Origin: Forficula auricularia
Lineage: Eukaryota; Arthropoda; Insecta; Dermaptera; Forficulidae
DNA length: 64,000 bases
Assembly: GCA_024734495.1 (NCBI GenBank)
Contig: JALMQS010000187.1
Location: 10,903,300 to 10,967,299, forward strand
Direction: 5' to 3'
Shown: positions 34,976 through 45,307 of the stretch, one piece after another
How positions within the stretch are numbered: position 1 is the stretch's first letter
Layout of the letters: each line of letters begins with the position of its first letter
The notes under the pieces: generated by a model
What the model saw: the letters and a program-made list of their open reading frames with translations, nothing else
What the model was told of the DNA's origin: nothing
The model's database searches: none
Program-made: the position numbers and the translations under genes

Positions 34976-35667
34976 CAGGGTGGGACATAAAGATCTACCA
35001 CATTTTGAAGAGGTATAAAAAAATAAAAAATTTAACTAGAAAAAAACTGAATGTATTTTTGAAAAGAATATAAAATAAATTTTTTTAAATGTATTTTAAA
35101 CATTATATCAGACGAAAAAAAGGGGGGTGGAGTCAAAAATGAAAATTCTATCCTTTTAGACCAAACTCAAGGAAATTTGATATACATATTCTGTGAAACC
35201 CCATAAGGCTAAAAATGCAAAAACTAACCACCCAAAATGAGGGGGAGGGTCAAAAATGAAAATTCTAGCCCTTTCGACCAAACTATGTATACAAAATTTG
35301 GTTAGTTTTTCATTTCTAGCCTTCTGGGACTCCATAGAATATGTATCCAAAATTTGATTGAGTTTGGTCAAAAGAGCTAGAATTTTCATTTTTGACCCTT
35401 CTCCCCATTTTGGGTGGTTATTTTTTGCATTTCTAGCCTTTTTGGGGTCCAAAGAATATGTATACAAAGTTTGGTTGAGTTTGGTTGAAAGAGCTAGAAT
35501 TTTAATTTTTGACCCCCCCCCTCCCCATATTTTGTCTGTTAATGTTTAAAACACATGAAAAAAAAATATTTTGGTCTTTTCAAAAATATATTCAGTTTTT
35601 TTTCTAGTTAAATTCTTTCATTTTTTATACCTCTGCAAAATGTGGTAGATCTTTATGCCCCATTCTG
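34976..35667. mobile_element. TIR element (692 bp) at a TA site, filled with minisatellite in inverted orientation
   Basis: Ends CAGGGTGGGACATAAAGATC (left) and the complement of CAGAATGGGGCATAAAGATC (right), each bordered by TA. TIRs are ~110 bp (34976-35090, 35555-35667). TA targets are used by Tc1/mariner-type transposases. The interior (35100-35540) consists of units of the same minisatellite found in the ACTTTACCATACA family, left-half units in one orientation and right-half units inverted. No transposase is present. The 103- and 63-codon frames here are repeat by-products. Confidence 0.85.
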
Positions 35668-35804
35668 TATAAGGGATTTTTCTAATTATTAAATTAATAA
35701 TTAAAAATTACATTGATCTTATTTTACATCTTTTTTACACGAATTTTCGAGAAACGTATCCACCATGTAAAAAAGGAGTTGGGTGTATATAATTTATTTA
35801 TTAG

Positions 35805-35845
35805 AGACTAAAGTTTCAAAGGTTCCACATTAATCATCAATTACA
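35805..35845 (-). mobile_element. Degenerate hammerhead-like core (retrozyme/PLE end remnant)
   Basis: On the minus strand: TTGATGATTAATG...ACCTTTGAAACTTTAGTCTC. This aligns with the cores at 55112-55152 and 19062-19100 (GACTGATGA...GAAACTATAGTCTC), with C3 changed to T and stem II decayed. Probably an old copy of the same short element family. Confidence 0.45.
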
Positions 35846-36210
35846 AATATACTTTTCTTATGGGTTCAAATACACGTTTATATGTAGGTAAATTGATTTT
35901 GTAAAAATAGAAAGGTGGTCACTTTACAAACAAATTCATTGAGACCATTGAAGCTGGCTAGCTAAATAGACTACAAAGTTGAATTTAATGTATTCATTTT
36001 TAAAATTTTAATCAAATGAATATTTCCGGAAGGGTAGAATTTTTGGGAGAGTCAAAAATAATTTTTTTTTTTTTTTGGGTTGTAATGAATTCTTGTGAAG
36101 ATCTCTTTAAGTAGAATTAGGATTGTTTCTTTTAAAATTTATTTTTCTCTAAAATCCCAATGTGAGAGAGCTCTAAAGTGAACATTTTTCTAATTGTTGG
36201 CTTATCTTTT
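35846..36210. other. AT-rich spacer, no gene seen
   Basis: No open frame of note. A poly-T run lies at 36060-36077. Confidence 0.55.
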
Positions 36211-36962
36211 TTTTTATAATGATATTGATGAGAGAAGGAGATACACAAAAGGTGCACCGCACCCCCTAAAGGCCTGGGTTGGCCCCTACATCGTGAAAAG
36301 AAGAAGAGGGGATTTTATGAGCTGGGTAGGCGTTGAAGGTATCTGTGGATGCGGGTCTTAAACAGCTGAAGGTTATAAGTCGCGGAGAGACGGTGGCTGG
36401 GAGCGAGTTCCAGTCTCTGGAGTTCATAGGGATAAAAGAGTTGGCGAAAGCGCTTGTTCGATTTTTATCCAATTTGACAGCGAAGGGGTGCTGAGCGTTC
36501 GAAAACCGCGTGTTTCTCGTAAAGAGGGCTTTAGGGAGAATAATTGATTTCAGCTCGACTGACCTCCACAGATGAGAGCCATATTCGAGACAGGGGCGAA
36601 TTTGAGCCTTATACCATATAAGAAGTTGACTGGAAGTATAACAGCGCCTAGACCTAAATTTTGGGAGGTTTCTATCGACGCGCCTAGAAATAAGGCAACA
36701 CTGAGTTTTCACTGCATTGAAGTTAACTAAGTTTTGGGATCCCCAGTTTTTAAGTCTGCCTAAGTCTAAATTTATTGAGGAGGCAATGTCTGCACGGTTT
36801 TTATGCGCTGCAGGGGCGTTATGTAGGGTGCTGTCATCTGCGTAACAATGTACTGGATTGGAGGGCAAGTTTAGAAAGTCGTTGATATAGATAAGAAAGA
36901 GCGTTGGGGAGATAACCGATCTCTGAGGAACTCCAGCGTTGGTGTGGAAGGAGGAAGAATCT
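36210..36962 (-). pseudogene. Non-LTR retrotransposon RT fragment (CR1/Jockey-like) with internal deletion
   Basis: The minus frame opens by 36962 with FHTNAGVPQRSVISPTLFLI and YINDF, then YADDSTLH (from ~36840). GVPQxSxxSPxLFxxYIND and YADD are RT motifs B and C; the YADD aspartates are present. After CCLISRRVDRNLPKF the frame jumps directly to SRRCYTSSQLLIWYKAQIRP and CLEYGSHLW. In intact relatives ~40 residues separate these, so there is an in-frame deletion. The C-terminus reads NSFIPMNSRDWNSLPATV, usual for this LINE group; stop at 36266. The GVPQG motif is changed to GVPQR. The 5' end (endonuclease, RT motifs 0-A) is missing: 5'-truncated, presumably dead. The 3' UTR runs to about 36210. 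Higher GC than its surroundings suggests a fairly young insertion. Confidence 0.85.
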
Positions 36963-37174
36963 GTCTAATCTATTATCTTAAAAATATAAAAAATCCACGA
37001 ATTCCTTCATTGTCTCAATATCAATAATAAAAATGAATTTGATAACTCAAAATTTTTCGAATATAATGGTACGTAACCCTGCAAATGTATATATCCAACT
37101 GCACTTGAATAATAATCGGAATTTAAAGCGTTGTTATGATAAAATAATAAACAAAGAGTTTTTTTCAATTTTCA
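36963..37174. other. AT-rich spacer
   Basis: No gene. Includes a short piece resembling the dispersed degenerate motif (ccttcattgtctcaatatc). Confidence 0.5.
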
Positions 37175-37187
37175 ATTTCTAAAAGTC

Positions 37188-37359
37188 GGGGGGGTCGGGT
37201 AGGCTAGGCGGTAGCATGTCAGCCAGCTAACCAAGAGGACCCGAGTTCGAATCCGGCTCGAGGCATCCGGCTAAAATCTGACCCCCGAGGTAGAGACAAA
37301 TTTAAAAAATAAAAATAACTAGTATCGTAAATGGCTTATGGCTACCATGGCCGAAAAGC

Positions 37360-37400
<41 letters not shown>
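37188..37400 (+). mobile_element. tRNA-derived SINE, copy 2, with 13-bp TSD and poly-A tail
   Basis: Same family as 23198-23375: A-box region 'ggcggtagcatgtcagcc', B box gagttcgaatccggc, body 'agtatcgtaaatggcttatg'. It ends in ~38 A residues (37363-37400). TSD atttctaaaagtc at 37175-37187 and 37401-37413. The long pure A tail and perfect TSD mark a recent insertion. Confidence 0.93.
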
Positions 37401-37406
<6 letters not shown>

Positions 37407-37510
37407 AAAAGTCATCAATTTATTTATTTTAAAACTCATTAATTTTTAATTACAAATAATTTAAATTAATAAATTAAAATTATGAAAAGTTAATTAAAAA
37501 AAAATTGTTA

Positions 37511-37605
37511 GGTGTCTGTTTGGTCGAGTGGGTAACGTACATGCCTTCTAATCAAGATAGCGCGAGTTCAAGCCCGACTCGCTGCAAACCGACTTTAATC
37601 TAATC
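37511..37605 (+). mobile_element. tRNA-like sequence / second SINE type (partial)
   Basis: Reads gtctgtttggtcgagtgggt..., with an A-box-like tggtcgagtgg and a B-box-like gagttcaagcccgactc. This is a Ser/Leu-tRNA-like head, but no clean cloverleaf with acceptor pairing is seen. It is followed by an unrelated AT-rich tail. Either a tRNA pseudogene or the head of another SINE; no TSD was identified. Confidence 0.55.
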
Positions 37606-38230
37606 CTTATATAATAGAGAAAAAAATCTTTTAAATATATTATTAGGGCTGCGATAGCTCATTCTTGCTCCAAACATCTGATAAATTTAAAGAGTTTAAA
37701 AACGTTTTCCCCTTTTTCTCCAATTTAATATTTCTTTTTAAAAATAAAGGAATAAGTAAAATTCTAGTGACGTGTACACTCCATTAGTTTATTTCAACCT
37801 GTTTGCAAATTAATAACTAAATAACGTGTCGTGTCTCAATTGCAAATTGCTTTATAACTTGTCAAATGATATTATACATATAATTTATAACTTAAATAAT
37901 AATATAGAAAGCGCATTTACTTTCTAATTATCTTCACAAATTAAACTAGAGTACAAATTGAATTTTCATTTTAGAATAATCTCTCTTTGATGACTATATA
38001 TAGTTATATATGAGCTTTATTTAGGATATCTAAATGTTGAATTACTTACGGATTTAATTTATAAATTATAGGAAAATGTGAAAACTTATTCAGGACTCGG
38101 TAGCCACTCTGGAAATTTTAATTAGCGAGCAATATTTTATTGACAAATGTCTTAGACTAGAAATTTATGATAGGTATAGTCTAAGATCCCGACTTAAACT
38201 CGACACCCCTCATCCTTTTACCTGATTAAA
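37606..38230. other. AT-rich sequence, no gene seen
   Basis: Stop-rich, no recognised repeat. Leads into a TA run before the PLE array. Confidence 0.55.
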
Positions 38231-38256
38231 TATATATATATATATATATATATATA
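38231..38256. repeat. (TA)n microsatellite at the PLE boundary
   Basis: About 13 TA units immediately before the first pLTR. It may be part of the target or the PLE terminus. Confidence 0.9.
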
Positions 38257-39210
38257 ATAAAATTCTCGTGGTGATGAGGCTCATAAAACCCTGAAGACAG
38301 ATGGATTGCTTCAGTTAATAAAGAAAGAAAAAATTCGTTTCTATATTTAACATTTATTTTTGAAAAAATTTTCGAGACGTTTCGGCGGAATACTATCTCG
38401 CCATCTTCAGTCTAAGGACAAAGAATAAAACATTCAATTACAATCTTTCACAAACTTAACTTAAAAATACAACTGTCCATACATTCAATGTGTTTACAAG
38501 ATATTTAAACAGATAACTCAATGCAGTTCAAAGAGACTCACCTAGAATTTTTCACAATAGCAACATTAAACTGTTGAGGTGAAATCAAATTCACATCTCA
38601 TTACAAATTCATTATTCCAAAACAGCATAAAAATTCAACAAGGCAGCTAAAATATAAAGTTCAGAAAATGAACTGAATAATTATCTAAAAATTTTTTTTT
38701 TATAAATTTTCATTGTTAAAATTATAAAATATGGTTAATACCTGTGGAACATGCCAATTCTATATTATTTGAGAAAGTATAATTACTACAAAACCAAAAA
38801 ACTTGTCTTGAAAGTATAACAATGTAAAATTAAACAGCTTGTCATCAATCCAAGCAATGTCAGATCATAAAAAAGACAAAGGACAAAAAAAGAAACAACA
38901 CCACTTTATGCTCAACAGTCAAAATGACAATTCATTATTTGAATGACAATTTCTCAAATAATTAATCTATTTTTCATTAAAAATGACAGCAGGCCAAAAT
39001 AATATGCAAGAGAAGTACCAACATAAACCAATCAAACAAACTAACTCGCTCCAATTTTAAAATTTCTTCTTCAAAAACCAACCCAATATGAATCTCAATC
39101 AATTCACCCTGCAAAGACAATATGGATTGACACTTACAAAAATTACAATTCACACTACAGTACAATTACAAATTTCAGTTAAAATGAACATTATTATACA
39201 TTCACTCAAA
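38257..39210 (-). mobile_element. PLE copy 1: pseudo-LTR / 3' untranslated segment
   Basis: Non-coding segment downstream (minus sense) of the first PLE reading frame. It is repeated at 41755-42765 and 45308-46245, the arrangement expected of Penelope-like elements inserted as tandem copies with pLTRs. It contains the hammerhead core at 38374-38414 and a 240-base stretch before the ORF that reappears at 46379-46613. Confidence 0.85.
38374..38414 (-). ncRNA. Hammerhead ribozyme motif, type I, PLE-associated
   Basis: Minus strand reads TTAGA-CTGAAGA, then T, GGCG, an 11-nt loop, CGCC, then GAAACGTC and TCG. This gives C3-U4-G5-A6-N7-G8-A9, stem II GGCG/CGCC, G12-A13-A14, A15.1...U16.1 and C17. 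Stem I begins with A-U and G-C (GA before the core, UC after). Stem III would be only AC/GU with no loop, so, as reported for PLE hammerheads, it would need a dimer or a neighbouring copy to cleave. An extra U sits between A9 and stem II. An identical core lies at 45431-45472. Confidence 0.72.
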
Positions 39211-41697
39211 TCAATGAATTAACCTGTTAATTAAATTGCTGTAGTATCTTACATTGTTTTCTGTGTCAACTTTGAAATTAACCACATTGTCTCTGTTTTT
39301 CAAAATATGCAAAGATTCTTTCATCTTTCTCTTGAAGCCATCACCGTCTCTACAAAGTACCTTGACATTGTCAAAATCAAACAAATGATCGTTGTCCAAA
39401 GCGTGTATGGCTAATGCAGAAATCAACTTACTATTGACAACAGATTTATCATGTTCTATTACCCTAGTTTTTAAAAGTCTCTTTGTTTCTCCTATATAAA
39501 ATTTGTTGCAATTGATACAATTAATCTTGTAAACCACATTGCTCTCTGTCAGGACATCTCTCTGATTCTTTTCTTTGTATAACATGGCTAATGGCTTTAC
39601 AGGTCGCTTAGCCAAAAGAACACCTTCACTTCTGAACAGTTGTACCAATATGTCAGACAGGCCAGGAATATATGTCAATGATCCCCTGAATTGCATTTCC
39701 CTCTTTGGTCTGAGAATTCCATTTCTTGCCTTCCACTCCCTAACAATGTATTTTCTTCTCAATAACTCAACCAATTCTCCAGTATATCCACCAGACTCAC
39801 ATCTCTTAGTGAAATGTTCAATATTTGCTTTAATAAAGGAAACATGTGACAACTTGTAAATTCTTGAAATTTCTCCATACAAGATAGCCATCTTCTGTGG
39901 TAAGGGATGATATGAATTGGCCATGATCATTCTATCAGATTTAGATGGCTTTTTATAAACATTAGTAATAATATTTTGGTTCAACCTTATCAACAAGGTG
40001 TCAAGAAAAGGCAGTTCACCATTCTGTTCAACCTCAACTGTGAATCTTATGTGATCATTATAGTTGTTAAGTGACTCCAAAATAACGGGGATGTTCTCGG
40101 GTGTAATTGCTGAGACTGAATCGTCTACATACAAATAGTAGAACGGCAAACCTAATGGGGTAATGATTTTACAGTAAATATCATCCATCACCAAGTTTGC
40201 AATTAATGGAGACAAAATAGCACCCATTGGGAGACCTTTTATTTGTGTGTATATCACATTGTTATAAATCATATAATTTTCACTTAAACACATGGTTAAA
40301 CCTTTCATAAACATGGCTTTATTTAATTGTGTATACTCTTGTATGTTGTTCCATTTATTGTTTAAAATTTCAAACACCAAACCCACATCAATTGAGCCAT
40401 ACATGTCCTCTACGTCAAAGGAAACCAAAACATCATCCTGTTCCAAGGTTATGCCTTGTGTCCTCGAAATGAGATCATATGAATTAGTTAATCTATTGTC
40501 GTTGTTTACAATCTTATTCAAAATACCACAAAAAAATCGACTCAAGCCATTTATTGGAGAACCGATGGAAGACACAATTATCCTCAATGGCATGTCAACC
40601 TTATGCACCTTAACCAAAGCATAAATTGTAGAAGGAGTTGGAGTAACAGGCTTCATGCCATTGTAGGCTTTCTTGTCAATAATGTTTGAATTGACAAGCT
40701 GACTCAAAAACAAGGTGATTCTCCTCTGAAGAGAAACTACGGATGAGGCATTAGTTATCTGAAACTTACTTCTATCAGACAAGATTACATCCATCTTACC
40801 GAGAAATTCAGATTTGTTCATAACCACAGTCATGTTGGATTTGTCAGACATTAAAACCTGTATTTTATCTTTCATCAGTCGCACATACCCCCTGGTGAAA
40901 CTTATATCACTGGACAACCTTTGATACTCCAAAGTTGGTGAAAAATTATGTAAATAGTTGTTGATCACATTGTTCATCCTAGTTCTGGTTACATTTCTTT
41001 GGATTTCAGGCTCAATATTCTTCAAATGTTTTTCAACTTCACACACAAGTTCAACCAACCCGTTGCCAGGAGAATCAACGTCACTAGACACAAAAGCAAA
41101 TTTGCTACCCAGACCCAAAACATTGTTCACCCTTGGAGGCAAATCAATCGATGATACATTGACCACATACTGTTTACTTGAATTGCCAGGCACTTTATTT
41201 AGCCTTCCCATTCCCTTCAATGCCTTTAACTTGTTGTTAATTTTATGCATGCTGCCAACAAATCTACCTTCATAAAATCTTTCAAAAAATGACTGCAATG
41301 CATTGTACAACCGTGGATTAGTTTCAACCTTAATTCTCTCCCACAACTGTCCCACAGAAACATACAAAAATTCCTCATTTGCATGTGCCTGACATACTTC
41401 AGAATTCAAAATTACATCTCTCAATTTGTCCAATTGCGAAATAAAAACCTGTGAATATCTATTGCTACCAAATGGCACCGCCCCTCTCAATTTATCTAGT
41501 TGGTCTGTAATAAATTTTGGGAAAATCCCAAATTGTTTACACTGTAATAGAAAATGAATTCTGCCCTTCACATTAGCCACTTTTGAATACAATCTTTCAA
41601 GCTTTCTAAAGTCATAATATATCTGTCCAAGGGACTTCAAATAAGACATAGAAAAACAATACTCAATCCCATTAACAAAATATCTTCCATCATTCAT
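39211..41697 (-). CDS. Penelope-like retroelement polyprotein: reverse transcriptase + GIY-YIG endonuclease (copy 1)
   Basis: Intact 828-codon frame. The start ATG at 41697 is fixed by an in-frame TGA 24 nt upstream. The N-terminal ~300 residues are a PLE-type leader. The RT core follows: LRIIVSSIGSP (~375-385), motif A SFDVEDMY with D428, GLPMGAILSP (488-497) and catalytic YVDD (523-526), then the thumb-like GELPFLDTLL. The C-terminus has the GIY-YIG nuclease: VYKI (722-725), CINC (727-730), FYIGETKR (733-740) and a KTRVIEH stretch with R745, then HALDNDH. These form the CCHH-type linker plus nuclease usual in Penelope/Neptune-type PLEs. The enzyme primes cDNA synthesis at a nicked chromosomal site. 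All catalytic residues visible by eye are present, so it could be active. It differs from copy 2 at about three residues (Y6/N, R/Q, T/A). Confidence 0.95.
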   Translation of the reverse strand: MNDGRYFVNGIEYCFSMSYLKSLGQIYYDFRKLERLYSKVANVKGRIHFLLQCKQFGIFPKFITDQLDKLRGAVPFGSNRYSQVFISQLDKLRDVILNSEVCQAHANEEFLYVSVGQLWERIKVETNPRLYNALQSFFERFYEGRFVGSMHKINNKLKALKGMGRLNKVPGNSSKQYVVNVSSIDLPPRVNNVLGLGSKFAFVSSDVDSPGNGLVELVCEVEKHLKNIEPEIQRNVTRTRMNNVINNYLHNFSPTLEYQRLSSDISFTRGYVRLMKDKIQVLMSDKSNMTVVMNKSEFLGKMDVILSDRSKFQITNASSVVSLQRRITLFLSQLVNSNIIDKKAYNGMKPVTPTPSTIYALVKVHKVDMPLRIIVSSIGSPINGLSRFFCGILNKIVNNDNRLTNSYDLISRTQGITLEQDDVLVSFDVEDMYGSIDVGLVFEILNNKWNNIQEYTQLNKAMFMKGLTMCLSENYMIYNNVIYTQIKGLPMGAILSPLIANLVMDDIYCKIITPLGLPFYYLYVDDSVSAITPENIPVILESLNNYNDHIRFTVEVEQNGELPFLDTLLIRLNQNIITNVYKKPSKSDRMIMANSYHPLPQKMAILYGEISRIYKLSHVSFIKANIEHFTKRCESGGYTGELVELLRRKYIVREWKARNGILRPKREMQFRGSLTYIPGLSDILVQLFRSEGVLLAKRPVKPLAMLYKEKNQRDVLTESNVVYKINCINCNKFYIGETKRLLKTRVIEHDKSVVNSKLISALAIHALDNDHLFDFDNVKVLCRDGDGFKRKMKESLHILKNRDNVVNFKVDTENNVRYYSNLINRLIH

Positions 41698-42765
41698 GAT
41701 GAAATGGCACGTTTTACCTCACTTATATTTAAATCAGATTACTATAATGTTTATTTAATAAAATTCTTGTGGTGGATGAGGCTCATAAACCCCGAGAAGA
41801 CAGGATGATTGTCATAGCTGATAGACACAGAAAAAAATTCAGCTTCTATATTTTAACATGATACGCTTTTGAAAAATTTCTGAGGACGTTTCAGGTAGCA
41901 CATTATCTGCCATTCTGGGCCAGGTTAGACAAAGAAGCAAACATTCAACTGGCAATCTTTCACAAACTGAACTTGGAAATGACAACTCGTCCATACATTC
42001 AATGCGATTACAAGATATTTAAACGGATAACTCAATGCAGTTCAAAGAGATCTCACCTAGAATTGCCGCAAGAAGCAACAGATGAACTGTTGAGGTGAAA
42101 TCAAATTCATGATATCTCACTAGCAAATTCAATATTCCAAAAACAGCATAAAATTCACACAAGGCAGCTAAAGTATGAAGTCTCGTGAAAATGAATCACT
42201 GAATAACTATCCAAAAATTTTTTTTTTTTTTTTTTTGCAAATTTTCACTGCTAAAATTACAAAATATGGTTAATACCTGTGGAACATGCCAATTCTATAT
42301 TACTTTGAGAAAGAATAATTTGCCACAAAACCAAAAAACTGAATTGAAAAAGTATAACAATGAATTGAACAGCTGGTCATCGAATCCAAGCAATGACCAG
42401 ATCATAAGACAAGACAAAGGACAGAAATAAACAACACGCACTTTATGCTCAAGCAGTCAAAATGACAATCTCATTGTTTTGAAATGACAATTTCTCAAAC
42501 AATTAATCTGTTTTTCATTAAAATGACAGCATGGCCAAAATAATATGCAAGAGAAGTACCAACATAAATCCAATTCAACAAATCAAACTAACCTGCCCAA
42601 TTTTGCAAAATTTCTTTCTTCAAAAACCAACCCAATATGAATCTCAATCAATTCACCCTGCATATAAGATCATACTTTATGGATTGACACTTCCACTAGC
42701 ACTCACACGTACAGTACAATTGTTAAAGTTCAGTTAAAATGAACATTATTATACATTCACTCAAA
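41698..42765 (-). mobile_element. PLE junction: 5' leader of copy 1 and pLTR of copy 2 (noisy sequence)
   Basis: The first ~55 bases after the ATG are clean. From about 41770 the segment is clearly homologous to 38257-39210 but has frequent small insertions, deletions and substitutions (for example 'tttcaggtagcacattatct' against 'tttcggcggaatactatctc'), so the hammerhead is not intact here. The flanking coding sequences differ by only a handful of bases. See findings for the assembly question. Confidence 0.8.
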
Positions 42766-45252
42766 TCAATGAATTAACCTGTTAATTAAATTGCTGTAGT
42801 ATCTTACATTGTTTTCTGTGTCAACTTTGAAATTAACCACATTGTCTCTGTTTTTCAAAATATGCAAAGATTCTTTCATCTTTCTCTTGAAGCCATCACC
42901 GTCTCTACAAAGTACCTTGACATTGTCAAAATCAAACAAATGATCGTTGTCCAAAGCGTGTATGGCTAATGCAGAAATCAACTTACTATTGACAACAGAT
43001 TTATCATGTTCTATTACCCTAGTTTTTAAAAGTCTCTTTGTTTCTCCTATATAAAATTTGTTGCAATTGATACAATTAATCTTGTAAACCACATTGCTCT
43101 CTGTCAGGACATCTCTCTGATTCTTTTCTTTGTATAACATGGCTAATGGCTTTACAGGTCGCTTAGCCAAAAGAACACCTTCACTTCTGAACAGTTGTAC
43201 CAATATGTCAGACAGGCCAGGAATATATGTCAATGATCCCCTGAATTGCATTTCCCTCTTTGGTCTGAGAATTCCATTTCTTGCCTTCCACTCCCTAACA
43301 ATGTATTTTCTTCTTAATAACTCAACCAATTCTCCAGCATATCCACCAGACTCACATCTCTTAGTGAAATGTTCAATATTTGCTTTAATAAAGGAAACAT
43401 GTGACAACTTGTAAATTCTTGAAATTTCTCCATACAAGATAGCCATCTTCTGTGGTAAGGGATGATATGAATTGGCCATGATCATTCTATCAGATTTAGA
43501 TGGCTTTTTATAAACATTAGTAATAATATTTTGGTTCAACCTTATCAACAAGGTGTCAAGAAAAGGCAGTTCACCATTCTGTTCAACCTCAACTGTGAAT
43601 CTTATGTGATCATTATAGTTGTTAAGTGACTCCAAAATAACGGGGATGTTCTCGGGTGTAATTGCTGAGACTGAATCGTCTACATACAAATAGTAGAACG
43701 GCAAACCTAATGGGGTAATGATTTTACAGTAAATATCATCCATCACCAAGTTTGCAATTAATGGAGACAAAATAGCACCCATTGGGAGACCTTTTATTTG
43801 TGTGTATATCACATTGTTATAAATCATATAATTTTCACTTAAACACATGGTTAAACCTTTCATAAACATGGCTTTATTTAATTGTGTATACTCTTGTATG
43901 TTGTTCCATTTATTGTTTAAAATTTCAAACACCAAACCCACATCAATTGAGCCATACATGTCCTCTACGTCAAAGGAAACCAAAACATCATCCTGTTCCA
44001 AGGTTATGCCTTGTGTCCTCGAAATGAGATCATATGAATTAGTTAATCTATTGTCGTTGTTTACAATCTTATTCAAAATACCACAAAAAAATCGACTCAA
44101 GCCATTTATTGGAGAACCGATGGAAGACACAATTATCCTCAATGGCATGTCAACCTTATGCACCTTAACCAAAGCATAAATTGTAGAAGGAGTTGGAGTA
44201 ACAGGCTTCATGCCATTGTAGGCTTTCTTGTCAATAATGTTTGAATTGACAAGCTGACTCAAAAACAAGGTGATTCTCCTCTGAAGAGAAACTACGGATG
44301 AGGCATTAGTTATCTGAAACTTACTTCTATCAGACAAGATTACATCCATCTTACCGAGAAATTCAGATTTGTTCATAACCACAGTCATGTTGGATTTGTC
44401 AGACATTAAAACCTGTATTTTATCTTTCATCAGTCGCACATACCCCCTGGTGAAACTTATATCACTGGACAACCTTTGATACTCCAAAGTTGGTGAAAAA
44501 TTATGTAAATAGTTGTTGATCACATTGTTCATCCTAGTTCTGGTTACATTTCTTTGGATTTCAGGCTCAATATTCTTCAAATGTTTTTCAACTTCACACA
44601 CAAGTTCAACCAACCCGTTGCCAGGAGAATCAACGTCACTAGACACAAAAGCAAATTTGCTACCCAGACCCAAAACATTGTTCACCCTTGGAGGCAAATC
44701 AATCGATGATACATTGACCACATACTGTTTACTTGAATTGCCAGGCACTTTATTTAGCCTTCCCATTCCCTTCAATGCCTTTAACTTGTTGTTAATTTTA
44801 TGCATGCTGCCAACAAATCTACCTTCATAAAATCTTTCAAAAAATGACTGCAATGCATTGTACAACTGTGGATTAGTTTCAACCTTAATTCTCTCCCACA
44901 ACTGTCCCACAGAAACATACAAAAATTCCTCATTTGCATGTGCCTGACATACTTCAGAATTCAAAATTACATCTCTCAATTTGTCCAATTGCGAAATAAA
45001 AACCTGTGAATATCTATTGCTACCAAATGGCACCGCCCCTCTCAATTTATCTAGTTGGTCTGTAATAAATTTTGGGAAAATCCCAAATTGTTTACACTGT
45101 AATAGAAAATGAATTCTGCCCTTCACATTAGCCACTTTTGAATACAATCTTTCAAGCTTTCTAAAGTCATAATATATCTGTCCAAGGGACTTCAAATAAG
45201 ACATAGAAAAACAATACTCAATCCCATTAACAAAATTTCTTCCATCATTCAT
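42766..45252 (-). CDS. Penelope-like RT + GIY-YIG polyprotein (copy 2)
   Basis: Second intact 828-codon frame, ~99.8% identical to copy 1 by eye. Residue changes are N at position 6, Q in the NPQLYN stretch and A in CESGGYAGEL. All RT (motif A aspartate, GLPMGA, YVDD) and GIY-YIG (FYIGETKR, downstream Arg) residues are as in copy 1. It has the same direction and 3,555-bp spacing (start to start), so it is a direct tandem copy. Such near-identity means very recent duplication, template jumping during insertion, or an assembly duplicate. Confidence 0.93.
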   Translation of the reverse strand: MNDGRNFVNGIEYCFSMSYLKSLGQIYYDFRKLERLYSKVANVKGRIHFLLQCKQFGIFPKFITDQLDKLRGAVPFGSNRYSQVFISQLDKLRDVILNSEVCQAHANEEFLYVSVGQLWERIKVETNPQLYNALQSFFERFYEGRFVGSMHKINNKLKALKGMGRLNKVPGNSSKQYVVNVSSIDLPPRVNNVLGLGSKFAFVSSDVDSPGNGLVELVCEVEKHLKNIEPEIQRNVTRTRMNNVINNYLHNFSPTLEYQRLSSDISFTRGYVRLMKDKIQVLMSDKSNMTVVMNKSEFLGKMDVILSDRSKFQITNASSVVSLQRRITLFLSQLVNSNIIDKKAYNGMKPVTPTPSTIYALVKVHKVDMPLRIIVSSIGSPINGLSRFFCGILNKIVNNDNRLTNSYDLISRTQGITLEQDDVLVSFDVEDMYGSIDVGLVFEILNNKWNNIQEYTQLNKAMFMKGLTMCLSENYMIYNNVIYTQIKGLPMGAILSPLIANLVMDDIYCKIITPLGLPFYYLYVDDSVSAITPENIPVILESLNNYNDHIRFTVEVEQNGELPFLDTLLIRLNQNIITNVYKKPSKSDRMIMANSYHPLPQKMAILYGEISRIYKLSHVSFIKANIEHFTKRCESGGYAGELVELLRRKYIVREWKARNGILRPKREMQFRGSLTYIPGLSDILVQLFRSEGVLLAKRPVKPLAMLYKEKNQRDVLTESNVVYKINCINCNKFYIGETKRLLKTRVIEHDKSVVNSKLISALAIHALDNDHLFDFDNVKVLCRDGDGFKRKMKESLHILKNRDNVVNFKVDTENNVRYYSNLINRLIH

Positions 45253-45307
45253 GATGAAATGGCACGTTTTACCTCACTTATATTTAAATCAGATTACTAT
45301 AATGTTT

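Noticed and set aside
35156..35549. 103- and 63-codon frames on opposite strands
   Set aside because: By-products of the inverted minisatellite inside the TIR element at 34976-35667.
37511..37590. Genuine tRNA gene
   Set aside because: A- and B-box-like words are present, but no convincing 7-bp acceptor stem or full cloverleaf by eye; a SINE head or tRNA pseudogene is likelier.
38262..38300. Second hammerhead core at the pLTR outer end (gtgatgaggctc...cctgaag)
   Set aside because: C3-U4 are not present, GAA is preceded by an unpaired base and no UH follows in place; the word resemblance is insufficient.
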